A stretch of 27,358 nucleotides of DNA. Source: an uncultured Clostridia bacterium. GTDB taxonomy: Bacteria > Bacillota > Clostridia > Oscillospirales > Oscillospiraceae. Numbering within the stretch: position 1 is the stretch's first letter; every line of letters begins with the position of its first letter. Shown piece by piece: positions 7,222-14,959 of the stretch. The notes under the pieces are model-generated. The model was not told the DNA's origin. It was given only the letters and a program-made list of their open reading frames with translations, and did not search any database. The stretch lies in contig CANDEH010000022.1 of NCBI GenBank assembly GCA_947383645.1, positions 1 to 27,358 of the forward strand, read 5' to 3'. Made by a program: the position numbers and the translations under genes.

Positions 7222-8045
7222 CAGGCGTACCCCTCCACCAGGGCCTGGACGCTCCGGGGATATACCGCGCCGCCGGTGTGGCCTCTGGCCGACAGCGCCT
7301 CGTAGATGTCCAGAAGCATGGGACGGCGCAGGCTGGCCCGCTGGATGACGCCGCTGTCTTTAAACACATCCAGGGGGTCGCCGTCGGCGATGATCTGCCC
7401 GTCGTGGAATACCACCAGCCGCTCCGCCCAGCGGTAGGCGAAGTCCACGTCGTGGGTGGAGAGGAGGATGGTCTTCCCCTCGGCGGAGAGCCGGTCCAGC
7501 ACCTCCTCCAGCAGCGCCGCGTTCAGGGGATCCAGGGAGGCGGTGGGCTCGTCAAAGATGATGACCTCCGGTTGCATGGCGATCATGTCTGCGATGCTCA
7601 CCCGCTTCTTCTCCCCGCCGCTGAGGTAGTGGGGGGCCCGGTCCTGATAGTCCGACAGGTTCATGTAGGCTAACGCCTCCTCCGTCCGGGCGATGACCTC
7701 CGCTCTGGACAGCTTCAGATTCATGGGCCCGAAGGCGACCTCCTGCCGCACCGTGGAGGCGATGATCTGGTCGTCGGCGTTCTGGAAGACGATGCTGACC
7801 CGCCTGCGCAGATCCTGCACGGCCCGGTCTGTCACCGGCTCCCCGCGGCAGAGGATCTCCCCGCTGTCCGGGCGGAGGACGCCGTTGAGGTGGAGGAAAA
7901 AGGTGGATTTCCCCGCGCCGTTGGACCCCATAACCGCAATTTTTTCGCCCTGGGCAATGTCCATGCTCACACCGTTCAGGGCCCTGCGCGCCTCGTCATA
8001 GGCGTAGCAGAGATCCCGCGCCTGTAAAATAATCTCCCGGCTCAC
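7221..8045 (-). CDS. cbiO: CbiO, ATPase subunit of the cobalt ECF transporter
   Basis: 274 residues from a GTG at 8043-8045, 4 bases after the cbiQ stop, so probably coupled. All ABC ATPase marks are visible: Walker A GSNGAGKST (about 39-47), the Q-loop in VFQNADDQI, signature LSGGEKKR, Walker B VIIFDEPTASLD and the switch histidine in LSTHDVDF. The length fits the family. It hydrolyses ATP on the cytoplasmic face to power Co2+ import with CbiQ, CbiM and CbiN. Confidence 0.93.
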   Translation of the reverse strand: MSREIILQARDLCYAYDEARRALNGVSMDIAQGEKIAVMGSNGAGKSTFFLHLNGVLRPDSGEILCRGEPVTDRAVQDLRRRVSIVFQNADDQIIASTVRQEVAFGPMNLKLSRAEVIARTEEALAYMNLSDYQDRAPHYLSGGEKKRVSIADMIAMQPEVIIFDEPTASLDPLNAALLEEVLDRLSAEGKTILLSTHDVDFAYRWAERLVVFHDGQIIADGDPLDVFKDSGVIQRASLRRPMLLDIYEALSARGHTGGAVYPRSVQALVEGYA

Positions 8046-8049
8046 CTGC

Positions 8050-8868
8050 TCACCCCGCTATCCGCCAGAGTATCGTCAAAAATGTCAGGAAAAGCGCCGC
8101 CGGCACGATCTGTGCCGCCCGGACCGGCTTCTCCTCGGTCAAAAACCGCAGCTCCCCGCTGTAGCAGCGGGAGGCCAGGGCCTGGTAGTAGGCTGTCCCC
8201 CTCTTCAGCGACACCACCAGCAGATTGGCCGCGGTTTTGCCAAAGGTGGAGAGGGAGGTCCGATAGTCGCAGTAGCCCAGCCGGGCCGCCGCGGCGCTGC
8301 GCATCCGGCACTGGGTATCCATCAGGATAAAGATGTAGCGGTAGATCATGTTCATCAGCTCCAGAATCAGCCCGGGCACGCGGAGGGAGCGGAGCACGTG
8401 GATGATCTCCCCGGCGGGGGTGGAGAGGGTCAGCATATACATCGCGCTGACCGCCCCCATGGCCTTCAGGATGAGGGCGAGGGCCTGACAGAGGCTCTCC
8501 TCTGTGGCGTAGAGGTAGAAGAAACCCAGGTGCAGGCAAAACTGCCCCGCAGGCCGGAGGGAGACGCCCAGAGCAATGGCGGCGCTGCCCAGCAGCATAA
8601 AGAGGAGGGGCACCGACAGCAGGGACAGGTAGCGCCGGAGGGGCAGCTTTCCCAGGCCGACGGTGAGGAGGGCCATGGCGGCAATCACCGCCGCGGAGAC
8701 GCTGACGGCGTCGCAGGCGATGCAGAGAAGAAGGCAGGCGGCGGAAAAGGCCGTTTTAAAACCGGGGTTCCAGCCGCGGATGGCTGATGCGTAGGCGTAG
8801 TAGTCGATGGAGAGCACCGCGCCCTCGTGCCGGCGTCCCCGCCCGTGGCGGTGTTTGCGCTGTTCCAT
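8050..8868 (-). CDS. cbiQ: CbiQ, transmembrane coupling (T) component of the cobalt ECF transporter
   Basis: 272 residues, hydrophobic, with four or more membrane helices. The coupling motif region CRMRSAAAARLG (about 180-192) matches the ARG-type motifs that dock to the ATPase. An N-terminal basic and histidine-containing stretch (KHRHGRGRRH) is present. It transmits ATP-driven movement from CbiO to CbiM. It is the first gene after the cobalamin riboswitch. The ATG at 8868 has AGGAGCC just upstream. Confidence 0.9.
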   Translation of the reverse strand: MEQRKHRHGRGRRHEGAVLSIDYYAYASAIRGWNPGFKTAFSAACLLLCIACDAVSVSAAVIAAMALLTVGLGKLPLRRYLSLLSVPLLFMLLGSAAIALGVSLRPAGQFCLHLGFFYLYATEESLCQALALILKAMGAVSAMYMLTLSTPAGEIIHVLRSLRVPGLILELMNMIYRYIFILMDTQCRMRSAAAARLGYCDYRTSLSTFGKTAANLLVVSLKRGTAYYQALASRCYSGELRFLTEEKPVRAAQIVPAALFLTFLTILWRIAG

Positions 8869-8904
8869 AGTGGCTCCTGTAGGGGGCCGCGGGACAAATG
8901 AAAA

Positions 8905-8937
8905 ATGACCTTACTCTGATAAGCAGAATAAGGCCAT
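8905..8937 (-). terminator. Riboswitch expression-platform terminator
   Basis: On the minus strand a 14-bp stem (8905-8918 with 8924-8937, with one wobble pair) is followed by a TTTTT run. It sits between the cobalamin aptamer and the cbiQ start, where it would end transcription when cobalamin is bound. Confidence 0.8.
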
Positions 8938-8978
8938 GCCTTTGGTGTTCTTTTCCCGCTGCCCAGAAAACATCCAGT

Positions 8979-9136
8979 CCCTCAGGGCAGGTCTCCTGAC
9001 TTATGCTTCATCCTTGGAACGCCTTCCCGTTTTCACAGTGGCTCTTTGTTCCTCGTCGGCATTTACAGTAGTGGCTGCTGTGGAGGCTTTGCACCTCGCT
9101 TCCCTATTGTGACAACCAAGTTGTCACCCTGAGAGC
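8979..9136 (-). promoter_or_regulatory. Cobalamin (B12) riboswitch aptamer
   Basis: Read on the minus strand, the core contains the family's hallmark blocks in order: GGTGCAAAGCC, TACTGTAAATGCCGACGAGG, AGCCACTG, and AAGTCAGGAGACCTGCC. The closing stem pairs CTCTCAGGG near 9127-9135 with CCCTGAGGG near 8979-8987. It represses the cobalt transport operon when adenosylcobalamin or a related corrinoid is abundant, through the downstream terminator. Confidence 0.95.
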
Positions 9137-9223
9137 AATTCAATTGTAGGTACGAACAGGGGCACGGCGGCAAAACTTGCGCGCAAGCGACGCCACATAC
9201 CCATTTTGCTTCTGTTACTGCGT

Positions 9224-9252
9224 ATTATAGCAACCTTCCTCCCCGCTGTCAA
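9224..9252 (-). promoter_or_regulatory. Sigma-A promoter of the cobalt operon
   Basis: On the minus strand TTGACA (9247-9252), 17 bases, TATAAT (9224-9229): a perfect consensus. Transcription would start near 9217, about 80 bases before the riboswitch aptamer. Confidence 0.9.
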
Positions 9253-9308
9253 GGGATTTTTCAAATAGAATCTTTCCCGTTTTATTTGTCCAAGCGGAGG
9301 ACACAATG

Positions 9309-9337
9309 TTGCGGAAAAGATACTCGTGTGGTATACT
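9309..9337 (+). promoter_or_regulatory. Probable promoter of the restriction-modification genes
   Basis: TTGCGG (9309-9314), a 17-base spacer and TATACT (9332-9337) point toward the methyltransferase gene. The site lies inside the longest open frame but upstream of the preferred TTG start at 9408. It is divergent from the cobalt promoter about 60 bases away. Confidence 0.6.
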
Positions 9338-9407
9338 GACCGTGCCGGCGTGCGCGGCGGCAGGGTTCAGACGGGTATATGAAAGCGCGGAGCGGGAGGT
9401 GAAGGGC

Positions 9408-11303
9408 TTGGCAGAGCAGGCGGCGGGAAAAACTTCCATTATCCGGGGAAAACCGATTTTGAAGTGGGCCGGCGGGAAAACGCAGATGCTGCACGACCTC
9501 CTGCCCAAGGTGCCGGTCTCTTACGGCCGCTATATCGAGCCGTTTTTCGGCGGCGGGGCGCTGTTCTTCGCGCTGCAGCCTGAAGACGCGGTCATAGCCG
9601 ACAGCAATCCGGAGCTCATCAATGTGTACCGGCAGGTCGCCGACCATCCGGACGAGGTGATACGGCGCCTGATGCGGTACAAAAACACCAAGGAGATATT
9701 TTACCGCGTCCGCAGCCAAGCGTGGGAGGCCCTTCCCCAGGCGGAGGCGGCGGCCAGGACGCTGTTTTTGAACAGGACATGCTTTAACGGCCTGTACCGC
9801 GTGAACAGGCGGGGGGAGTTCAACGTCCCCTATGGAAAATATGTAAATCCCCGAATTTGCGACCCGGACGCGCTGTATGCGGCCTCCCGGGCGCTGAAAA
9901 AGGCGGAAATCCTATGCGGCGACTATTTTTCCGTGCTGGAGCGCTATGCGCGGGAGGGGGATTTTGTCTTTCTTGACCCCCCCTACCTGCCGGTTTCGGA
10001 GTACGCCGACTTCAAGCGCTATACAAAAGAGCAGTTCTATGAGGAGGATCACATTGAGCTGTCAAAGCTCATTATGCGCCTGCACGAGCGGGGATGTCAC
10101 ATCATTTTGACAAATTCGAATCATCCGCTGGTGCATGAGCTGTACGCGCAGTTTTCGATTGACGTCGTCTCGACAAAGCGCTTTATCTCCTGCCGCGGGA
10201 GCAGCAGGAGGGGCGAGGATGTCATTGTCACAATCCCCCCCGGAAGGAGGACGCTGCCCAGGCCCGCGCCGGAGCCCCTGCCCAGGCAGGTGGCCCTGTA
10301 CCCCCCCACGCGCTTCATGGGGTCCAAGCGCAAGCTGCTCCCCGAGATCTGGTCGGTGGCCTCGCAGTTTCAGGCGGATACCGTGGTAGACCTGTTTGCC
10401 GGCTCCGGGGTCGTCGGGTACATGTTCAAGGCCCAGGGGAAGAGCGTGGTCAGCAACGACTACATGGCAATGTCCGCCGTCTTCGCAAAGGCCATGATCG
10501 AGAACAATTCGGTTCTCCTGCCCATGGAGGAGGCGAAAGAGCTGCTGATCCGGAGCAGGGAGCCCGATCATTTTGTCGCGGATACCTTCCGGGGGCTGTA
10601 CTACAGCGACGAGGAGAACGATCTGATTGATGTGCTGCGCGCCAATATTGCCGCCGTTCGGGATCCGTACAGGCACGCAATTGCCATGACCGCCCTTATC
10701 CGGGCCTGTACCAAGAAGCGGCCCCGGGGCATTTTTACCTATACCGGCGAGCGGTATAACGACGGCCGGAAGGATTTGCAGAAGACGCTTGCCCAGCAGT
10801 TTCTGGAGGCGGTGGAGGCGGTCAACCGGGCGGTATTTGACAACGGGAAGCAGAACCGGGCGAGGCACGGTGACGCAATGGAGCTCCGCGTAGACGAGGC
10901 CGATCTGGTCTATATTGACCCCCCCTACTACTCGCCGCTGTCCGACAACGAGTATGTCCGCAGGTACCATTTTGTCGAGGGCCTGGCGCGGGACTGGCAG
11001 GGTGTGGAGATTCAGCAGCACACGCAGACCAAAAAATTTCAGTCGTATCCAACCCCCTTCTCCACGCGAAGCGGCGCGGCCGATGCGTTTGACCGGCTGT
11101 TTCGGAAGTTCGCCGACAGCATCCTGCTGGTCTCCTACTCCTCCAACAGTCTTCCCGCGCGGGACGAGATGGTTGCGATGCTGTCGAAGTATAAGAGGCA
11201 TGTCGAGGTCATTCCCGTCGAGTACAGGTACTCGTTCGGGAACCAGGGCGAGGCCAGAACGCACAGGAATGCTGTGCAGGAGTATCTTTTCACGGGGTAT
11301 TAG
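9408..11303 (+). CDS. Fused two-domain adenine-specific DNA methyltransferase (type IIS, AlwI/FokI-like)
   Basis: 631 residues from a TTG at 9408 preceded by GGGAGG at 8-base spacing. The open frame extends back to 9306, but a promoter occupies that part. Two D12/Dam-class domains are fused. Domain 1 (about 15-290) has ILKWAGGK (17-24), FFGGGALFF (46-54) and DPPY (190-193), and resembles GATC methylases of the DpnIIA type. Domain 2 (about 300-631) has RFMGSKRK (302-309), VVDLFAGSG (326-334) and a second DPPYY (504-508). Two adenine methylases are what an asymmetric site needs, one per strand. With the AlwI-family nuclease that follows, a GGATC-like site is plausible but unproven. It protects host DNA from that nuclease. 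Confidence 0.88.
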   Translation: MAEQAAGKTSIIRGKPILKWAGGKTQMLHDLLPKVPVSYGRYIEPFFGGGALFFALQPEDAVIADSNPELINVYRQVADHPDEVIRRLMRYKNTKEIFYRVRSQAWEALPQAEAAARTLFLNRTCFNGLYRVNRRGEFNVPYGKYVNPRICDPDALYAASRALKKAEILCGDYFSVLERYAREGDFVFLDPPYLPVSEYADFKRYTKEQFYEEDHIELSKLIMRLHERGCHIILTNSNHPLVHELYAQFSIDVVSTKRFISCRGSSRRGEDVIVTIPPGRRTLPRPAPEPLPRQVALYPPTRFMGSKRKLLPEIWSVASQFQADTVVDLFAGSGVVGYMFKAQGKSVVSNDYMAMSAVFAKAMIENNSVLLPMEEAKELLIRSREPDHFVADTFRGLYYSDEENDLIDVLRANIAAVRDPYRHAIAMTALIRACTKKRPRGIFTYTGERYNDGRKDLQKTLAQQFLEAVEAVNRAVFDNGKQNRARHGDAMELRVDEADLVYIDPPYYSPLSDNEYVRRYHFVEGLARDWQGVEIQQHTQTKKFQSYPTPFSTRSGAADAFDRLFRKFADSILLVSYSSNSLPARDEMVAMLSKYKRHVEVIPVEYRYSFGNQGEARTHRNAVQEYLFTGY

Positions 11304-11370
11304 GGCCTGCTTGAAGAGCGGCAGCACGGCCGGCGCTGTTCGGACGTTTTGGCATTTTTCAAACAGGCCC
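11304..11370. repeat. 67-bp inverted-repeat element between methyltransferase and endonuclease genes
   Basis: The ends GGCCTGCTTGAA (from 11304) and TTCAAACAGGCC (to 11370) are inverted copies with one mismatch, around a GC-rich foldable centre. They match the GCCTG(T/C)TT(A/G)AA ends of the element at 7059-7221. It begins right after the methyltransferase stop and ends just before the endonuclease ribosome site, so it may act as a folded intercistronic spacer. Confidence 0.6.
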
Positions 11371-11387
11371 CGGACGGAGGGAGGCTT

Positions 11388-13403
11388 ATGGACGGGCGAA
11401 TCGGCATATGGCTGGTGGGGAACACGGGACTGCGCAACCCCAACCGCATTCAGGAGGGGTTCGCCGCCTATGCCGGCTCCCCCTTTGTCGGGAGACTCCA
11501 CGGGCGTGAGAACGAGCTCGGCTTCATGCGCTTTTTGGATGAGAGGGGCATCATCGACAACAGGGAGGGGAAGGATGTCTCCGGCAGCCACGCCCGCAAG
11601 TGGAGGCTGATGTTCGCCAGGAATGGCCTGATCTATCCCCAGGTGAAGAGGAGGGACGGCCTTCAGGACGAATTGGGCAAGCTGGATGAGATCACGCCTT
11701 TCGGACGGTCCTTCCTGCGGGCAGATACCTATCCGGCCATGCAGGAGTGCTTCCTGCGGGCCATGAGCGTAGAGCAGTTTCCGATGCCGGACGGAAGCGG
11801 GTATTTTTCTCCGCTGCGATGGATTCTGGCGATTATGTTAGAGCTGGAGCGGCGAACCGGATCCTCCGAGCTGAAGCGGATCGAGTTTGCTTTGTGGGGA
11901 CATACCACCGACCCCCGCTGCGACCTTGACGAAGTTGTGGACAGCATCCTTGATCTCCGGAGCAGGAGGGCGCTGGCCCCGGCAAAGCACCTGTTTGACA
12001 GGAGGGAGATTGCCAGGAGGGGCGAAAACTACAACAAGAAGGCCGGCAATTTCCTGGATTACAGCGATATGAACATGCGCTACCTCCGCATCTCCGGCGT
12101 GCTCCAGCGCAAGGGCAGAGGTCTTGTAATCGTACCCGCAAAGCATGTGCTCGCGGAAAAGCTCGCAAAGCGCACGGCGAATGCGGCGCCGCTTTTGGCG
12201 CAGTATGCGATCCTCTGCCGCGGCGCGCCGCTGCCTACGGACAACGCGGAGGTGGCGGCGGCCCTGCTGGACGATCTGGCCAAGCAGATGAGAGAGCGCC
12301 ATATTTTCTTCGACATCTCAGATCTGCCCCTGACAACGCCCGCCGAAATCAATATCGCCAGGCAGCGGCTGGAGAGCATACTGTCGCAGACGGATGAAAT
12401 TCTGTACGCGGACCGTCAGCGCAGCCAGTGGAGGGAGATCGCGGACTATATGACCCTGCTGGGGAGGGGCGGCGGGAAACAGGTCTACGACGAGGACAAC
12501 GCGATTGAAGTCCCGAAGGACGAGACCCCCGCATACCTGGAGTGGACGCTCTGGCGGGCGGCGCTGGCCGTTGGCCACATGGTGAACGAGCCGTATGAGG
12601 TCCGCGGCTTCAAGCTGGACTCCGACTTCATGCCCGTCTCCGCCGCCGGAGGAGGCAAGGGGGATCTATACTGTGAGTATGCCGGTTTCACCATTCTTAC
12701 AGAGGTAACCATGTCCGCCTCCTCAAGGCAGGAGGCGATGGAGGGCGAGCCTGTCCGCCGCCATGTCTCGGACGCTGTGCTGAAGTACGGCAAGCCTGTA
12801 TACGGGATGTTCATCGCCGTCCAGATTGATACCAACACGACGGAGACCTTTCGGCACGGGGTCTGGTACGCCAGGGGCGACGTCAGGCAGAGACTGGACA
12901 TCGTTCCGCTGACCCTGGCCCAGTTCCAAACGTACTTTACCGCCATGTTTGAAGCGGGAGAGGCGTCCCCGGATAAATTGCGGGAGCTGCTCCTGCAATG
13001 CGAATCCCGGCGCGATATCCTGACGGCGCCCGCCTGGAAGCGGTACATCCATTCGGTTGTCACAAAAAAGGCCCTTGAAATGGCCGGCAGTACGGCGCCG
13101 CAGCCAGATAAGGACGCCCCGCCTGTTCCGGCTGGCGCTGTGATACGCCATGCGGCGTGGGGGGAGGGGCAGGTTGTGGCACTGGAGGCCTGCTTCCCGG
13201 ACGGCCCGGACGAAGCGGTGGAATTGCCCTATCTGCAAGCATTGCCGGAGGGGGTCAGCCTCTGCGCCGATGGAAAAACCCTTCTCCACGACAGACTGGG
13301 GGAGGGCCGGGTGTCGGCCTATAAGGCCGTGTTTCCCAATGTGGTGGCAGAGCTGCCGTATCCCGCCGCATTTACAGACGGCTCTCTCCGCGTGGACGCA
13401 TAG
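11388..13403 (+). CDS. AlwI-family type IIS restriction endonuclease with C-terminal duplicated Tudor-like module
   Basis: 671 residues from the ATG at 11388, which has GGAGGGAGG upstream. An earlier in-frame TTG at 11349 falls inside the inverted repeat and is rejected. The N-terminus (IWLVGNTGLRNPNRIQEG) and the block containing GKGDLY, LTEVTMS and RQEAMEGEPVRRH are typical of the AlwI/BstNBI/MlyI relatives. The catalytic PD-(D/E)XK-type core uses D426 and E439 followed by V-T. Residues 585-671 look like two copies of a small beta module (VIRHAAWGEGQVV, then LLHDRLGEGRVS, each followed by a P-Y/F-containing strand), similar to the UvrD/PcrA C-terminal domain. That addition is not usual for the family. 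It cleaves unmodified DNA a fixed distance from an asymmetric site. One wobble is that some relatives only nick. Confidence 0.85.
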   Translation: MDGRIGIWLVGNTGLRNPNRIQEGFAAYAGSPFVGRLHGRENELGFMRFLDERGIIDNREGKDVSGSHARKWRLMFARNGLIYPQVKRRDGLQDELGKLDEITPFGRSFLRADTYPAMQECFLRAMSVEQFPMPDGSGYFSPLRWILAIMLELERRTGSSELKRIEFALWGHTTDPRCDLDEVVDSILDLRSRRALAPAKHLFDRREIARRGENYNKKAGNFLDYSDMNMRYLRISGVLQRKGRGLVIVPAKHVLAEKLAKRTANAAPLLAQYAILCRGAPLPTDNAEVAAALLDDLAKQMRERHIFFDISDLPLTTPAEINIARQRLESILSQTDEILYADRQRSQWREIADYMTLLGRGGGKQVYDEDNAIEVPKDETPAYLEWTLWRAALAVGHMVNEPYEVRGFKLDSDFMPVSAAGGGKGDLYCEYAGFTILTEVTMSASSRQEAMEGEPVRRHVSDAVLKYGKPVYGMFIAVQIDTNTTETFRHGVWYARGDVRQRLDIVPLTLAQFQTYFTAMFEAGEASPDKLRELLLQCESRRDILTAPAWKRYIHSVVTKKALEMAGSTAPQPDKDAPPVPAGAVIRHAAWGEGQVVALEACFPDGPDEAVELPYLQALPEGVSLCADGKTLLHDRLGEGRVSAYKAVFPNVVAELPYPAAFTDGSLRVDA

Positions 13404-13507
13404 GCCGCCTCCCGCCGGTAAGCCGTCTGGAAGCGGGATGCCCGTCAGCGGAGGGGAGCAGAGCCGGTCTGGGGAGGTTCCCGGCCTGTTGCTGCAAATA
13501 CAGAGAT

Positions 13508-13556
13508 GTACCACGGCGCGACGCCATACTTTCTGTCGCTCCGTGGTACTTTTATT
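13508..13556 (+). terminator. Rho-independent terminator of the restriction-modification operon
   Basis: GTACCACGG (13508-13516) pairs with CCGTGGTAC (13541-13549), the stem being extended inward by CGAC/GTCG, and TTTTATT follows. It lies about 105 bases beyond the endonuclease stop. Confidence 0.75.
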
Positions 13557-13697
13557 GAAGGCAAAAGCCGCCGGCTGAGCCGGCAGTTCGAAGGAGCAGC
13601 AGCCGTGCCCGAGAATAAATCCAGGCGAAGAAAAGAGCCACGATAAAAGGCGGCAAAAGAAAAAGCCGGAAGTTCAGAATCTGTTCGAAAAACAGAG
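13557..13697. other. Intergenic stretch between the R-M operon and the folate gene
   Basis: No gene is supported. A 13-codon frame starting GTG near 13603 behind AAGGAGC would encode a very basic peptide (PENKSRRRKEPR). It is too short to call. Confidence 0.4.
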
Positions 13698-13737
13698 ATG
13701 CCCCGCCGCTATTTCCATAGCAGCGGGGCATTTTATG
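13698..13737. terminator. Strong hairpin, probable terminator
   Basis: ATGCCCCGCCGCT (13698-13710) pairs with AGCAGCGGGGCAT (13719-13731, one wobble), followed on the plus strand by TTTATG. On the minus strand it would follow the folate/acetyltransferase gene, but its T tract there is interrupted. Confidence 0.5.
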
Positions 13738-13823
13738 CGGGAAAAGAGCCTACAGACTGTGCTGGCAACAGGTCCTGTAGAGGCCATACCGCCGGCACGA
13801 CCGGCGACTCTGACTGCGCACCG

Positions 13824-14885
13824 TCACCGTTTCTCCCAGTCCTCGCGGAGAAGGGCGTAGAGGCAGGAGTCCTCCACACGGCCATTTTTCACCACGTTTT
13901 GGCGGAGAACCCCCTCCAACTGGAAACCGTTCTTCTCCAGAACCCGGCGGGAGCCGACGTTTCGTGCGAAGGGCTCGGCATAGATCCGCAGCAGATCGAA
14001 GCGGCGGAAGGCCCCGGCGCAGATTTGGCCCACAGCGGCAGTCATGATCCCCCTCCCCCAGAAGGGCCGGGCCAGCCAGTAGCCCAGCTCCCCACTGCGC
14101 CGGTACACATCGCTCTGGGGCTGGACGCTGACGCACCCCACCGCCTCCCCGCCAACAACAATGGCCCGGCAGAGCTGCTGAGCCTCCCGCTCCACGCAGT
14201 CCCGGACAAACCAGGCCGCGGCCTCCCGGGTGTAGGGACTGGGGAAGACATCCCGGAGGTTACCGGCAATCTGTGGATCGTCGGCCCACCGGGCGATGTG
14301 GGGGATGTACGCCTCCTCCCAGGGCAGGAGCTGGAAGTCCACGGGCTTGCAGTCGCACCAGAGGACCGTGTCCACGGGAATGTCGTGATCCTCCGTGTCC
14401 AGGGAGGGCAGCACCTGAAAGCCGTAGCACAGGGCTGCCGTGGGGTGCCCCGGCTCCGCGGCCAGGAAGCGGTCATAGAACCCGCCGCCGTACCCCATCC
14501 GGTGCCCCTCCGGATCGAAGGCCAAACCGGGCATCAACACCAGAGCCGTGGGGTCGTCCGCCACCGGGCCGTCGGCGATGGGCTCGGGAATATGGCAGTA
14601 CCCCTCCGCCACCGCGTCCAGATCATCCAGCCAAATAAACCGCATCTCCTCCCCGAACACCTTGGGCACCGCCACCCGCTTCCCATCCGCCTGGGCCCGC
14701 CGCAGCAGCGGCACCGTCCGCACCTCCTGATTGTAGGGCAGATACCCATACACCGACCGGGCTGCCCGATAGGCGGGCAGGGCAAGAAATTTCTCGGTGA
14801 GCTCCACGCTGCACCGCTCAATCTCCTCCACCGTCATGGCCTTCTTCAAAACAGAAACCTGCTTCCGCAGAGCCTTCTTATCCAT
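13824..14885 (-). CDS. 5-formyltetrahydrofolate cyclo-ligase fused to a GNAT acetyltransferase
   Basis: 353 residues from the ATG at 14883-14885 (GGAGGGAAGACG upstream). An ATG 51 bases earlier lacks a ribosome site. Residues 1-180 are the cyclo-ligase, with the basic N-terminus KKALRKQV and the signature MGYGGGFYDRF (130-140). It converts 5-formyl-THF to 5,10-methenyl-THF with ATP. Residues 185-353 are a RimJ/RimL-type GNAT domain, starting LLPWEEAYIPHIARW, with the acetyl-CoA loop in FWGRGIMTAAV (about 264-274) and a typical NVGSRRVLEKNGF block. The acceptor substrate is unknown. The seam is continuous, with no stop or frameshift. The gene follows uvrC by 54 bases and is likely co-transcribed. 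Confidence 0.88.
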   Translation of the reverse strand: MDKKALRKQVSVLKKAMTVEEIERCSVELTEKFLALPAYRAARSVYGYLPYNQEVRTVPLLRRAQADGKRVAVPKVFGEEMRFIWLDDLDAVAEGYCHIPEPIADGPVADDPTALVLMPGLAFDPEGHRMGYGGGFYDRFLAAEPGHPTAALCYGFQVLPSLDTEDHDIPVDTVLWCDCKPVDFQLLPWEEAYIPHIARWADDPQIAGNLRDVFPSPYTREAAAWFVRDCVEREAQQLCRAIVVGGEAVGCVSVQPQSDVYRRSGELGYWLARPFWGRGIMTAAVGQICAGAFRRFDLLRIYAEPFARNVGSRRVLEKNGFQLEGVLRQNVVKNGRVEDSCLYALLREDWEKR

Positions 14886-14938
14886 CGTCTTCCCTCCGCA
14901 CAATTCCAATCCGTCCAGCAAAGCTGGACACCGCAACT

Positions 14939-14959
14939 CCTATCTCCTATCTCCTATCT
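14939..14959. repeat. Three tandem copies of a 7-bp unit at the uvrC 3' end
   Basis: CCTATCT is repeated three times without interruption, and the uvrC stop codon lies within it. Gain or loss of a unit would alter only the last few residues of UvrC. Confidence 0.7.

Noticed and set aside
11349..11387. Upstream TTG start for the endonuclease
   Set aside because: It falls within the inverted repeat with no ribosome site. The ATG at 11388 has GGAGGGAGG.
10062..11591. 509-codon minus-strand frame opposite the methyltransferase
   Set aside because: No domain, and it spans two real genes and an inverted repeat.
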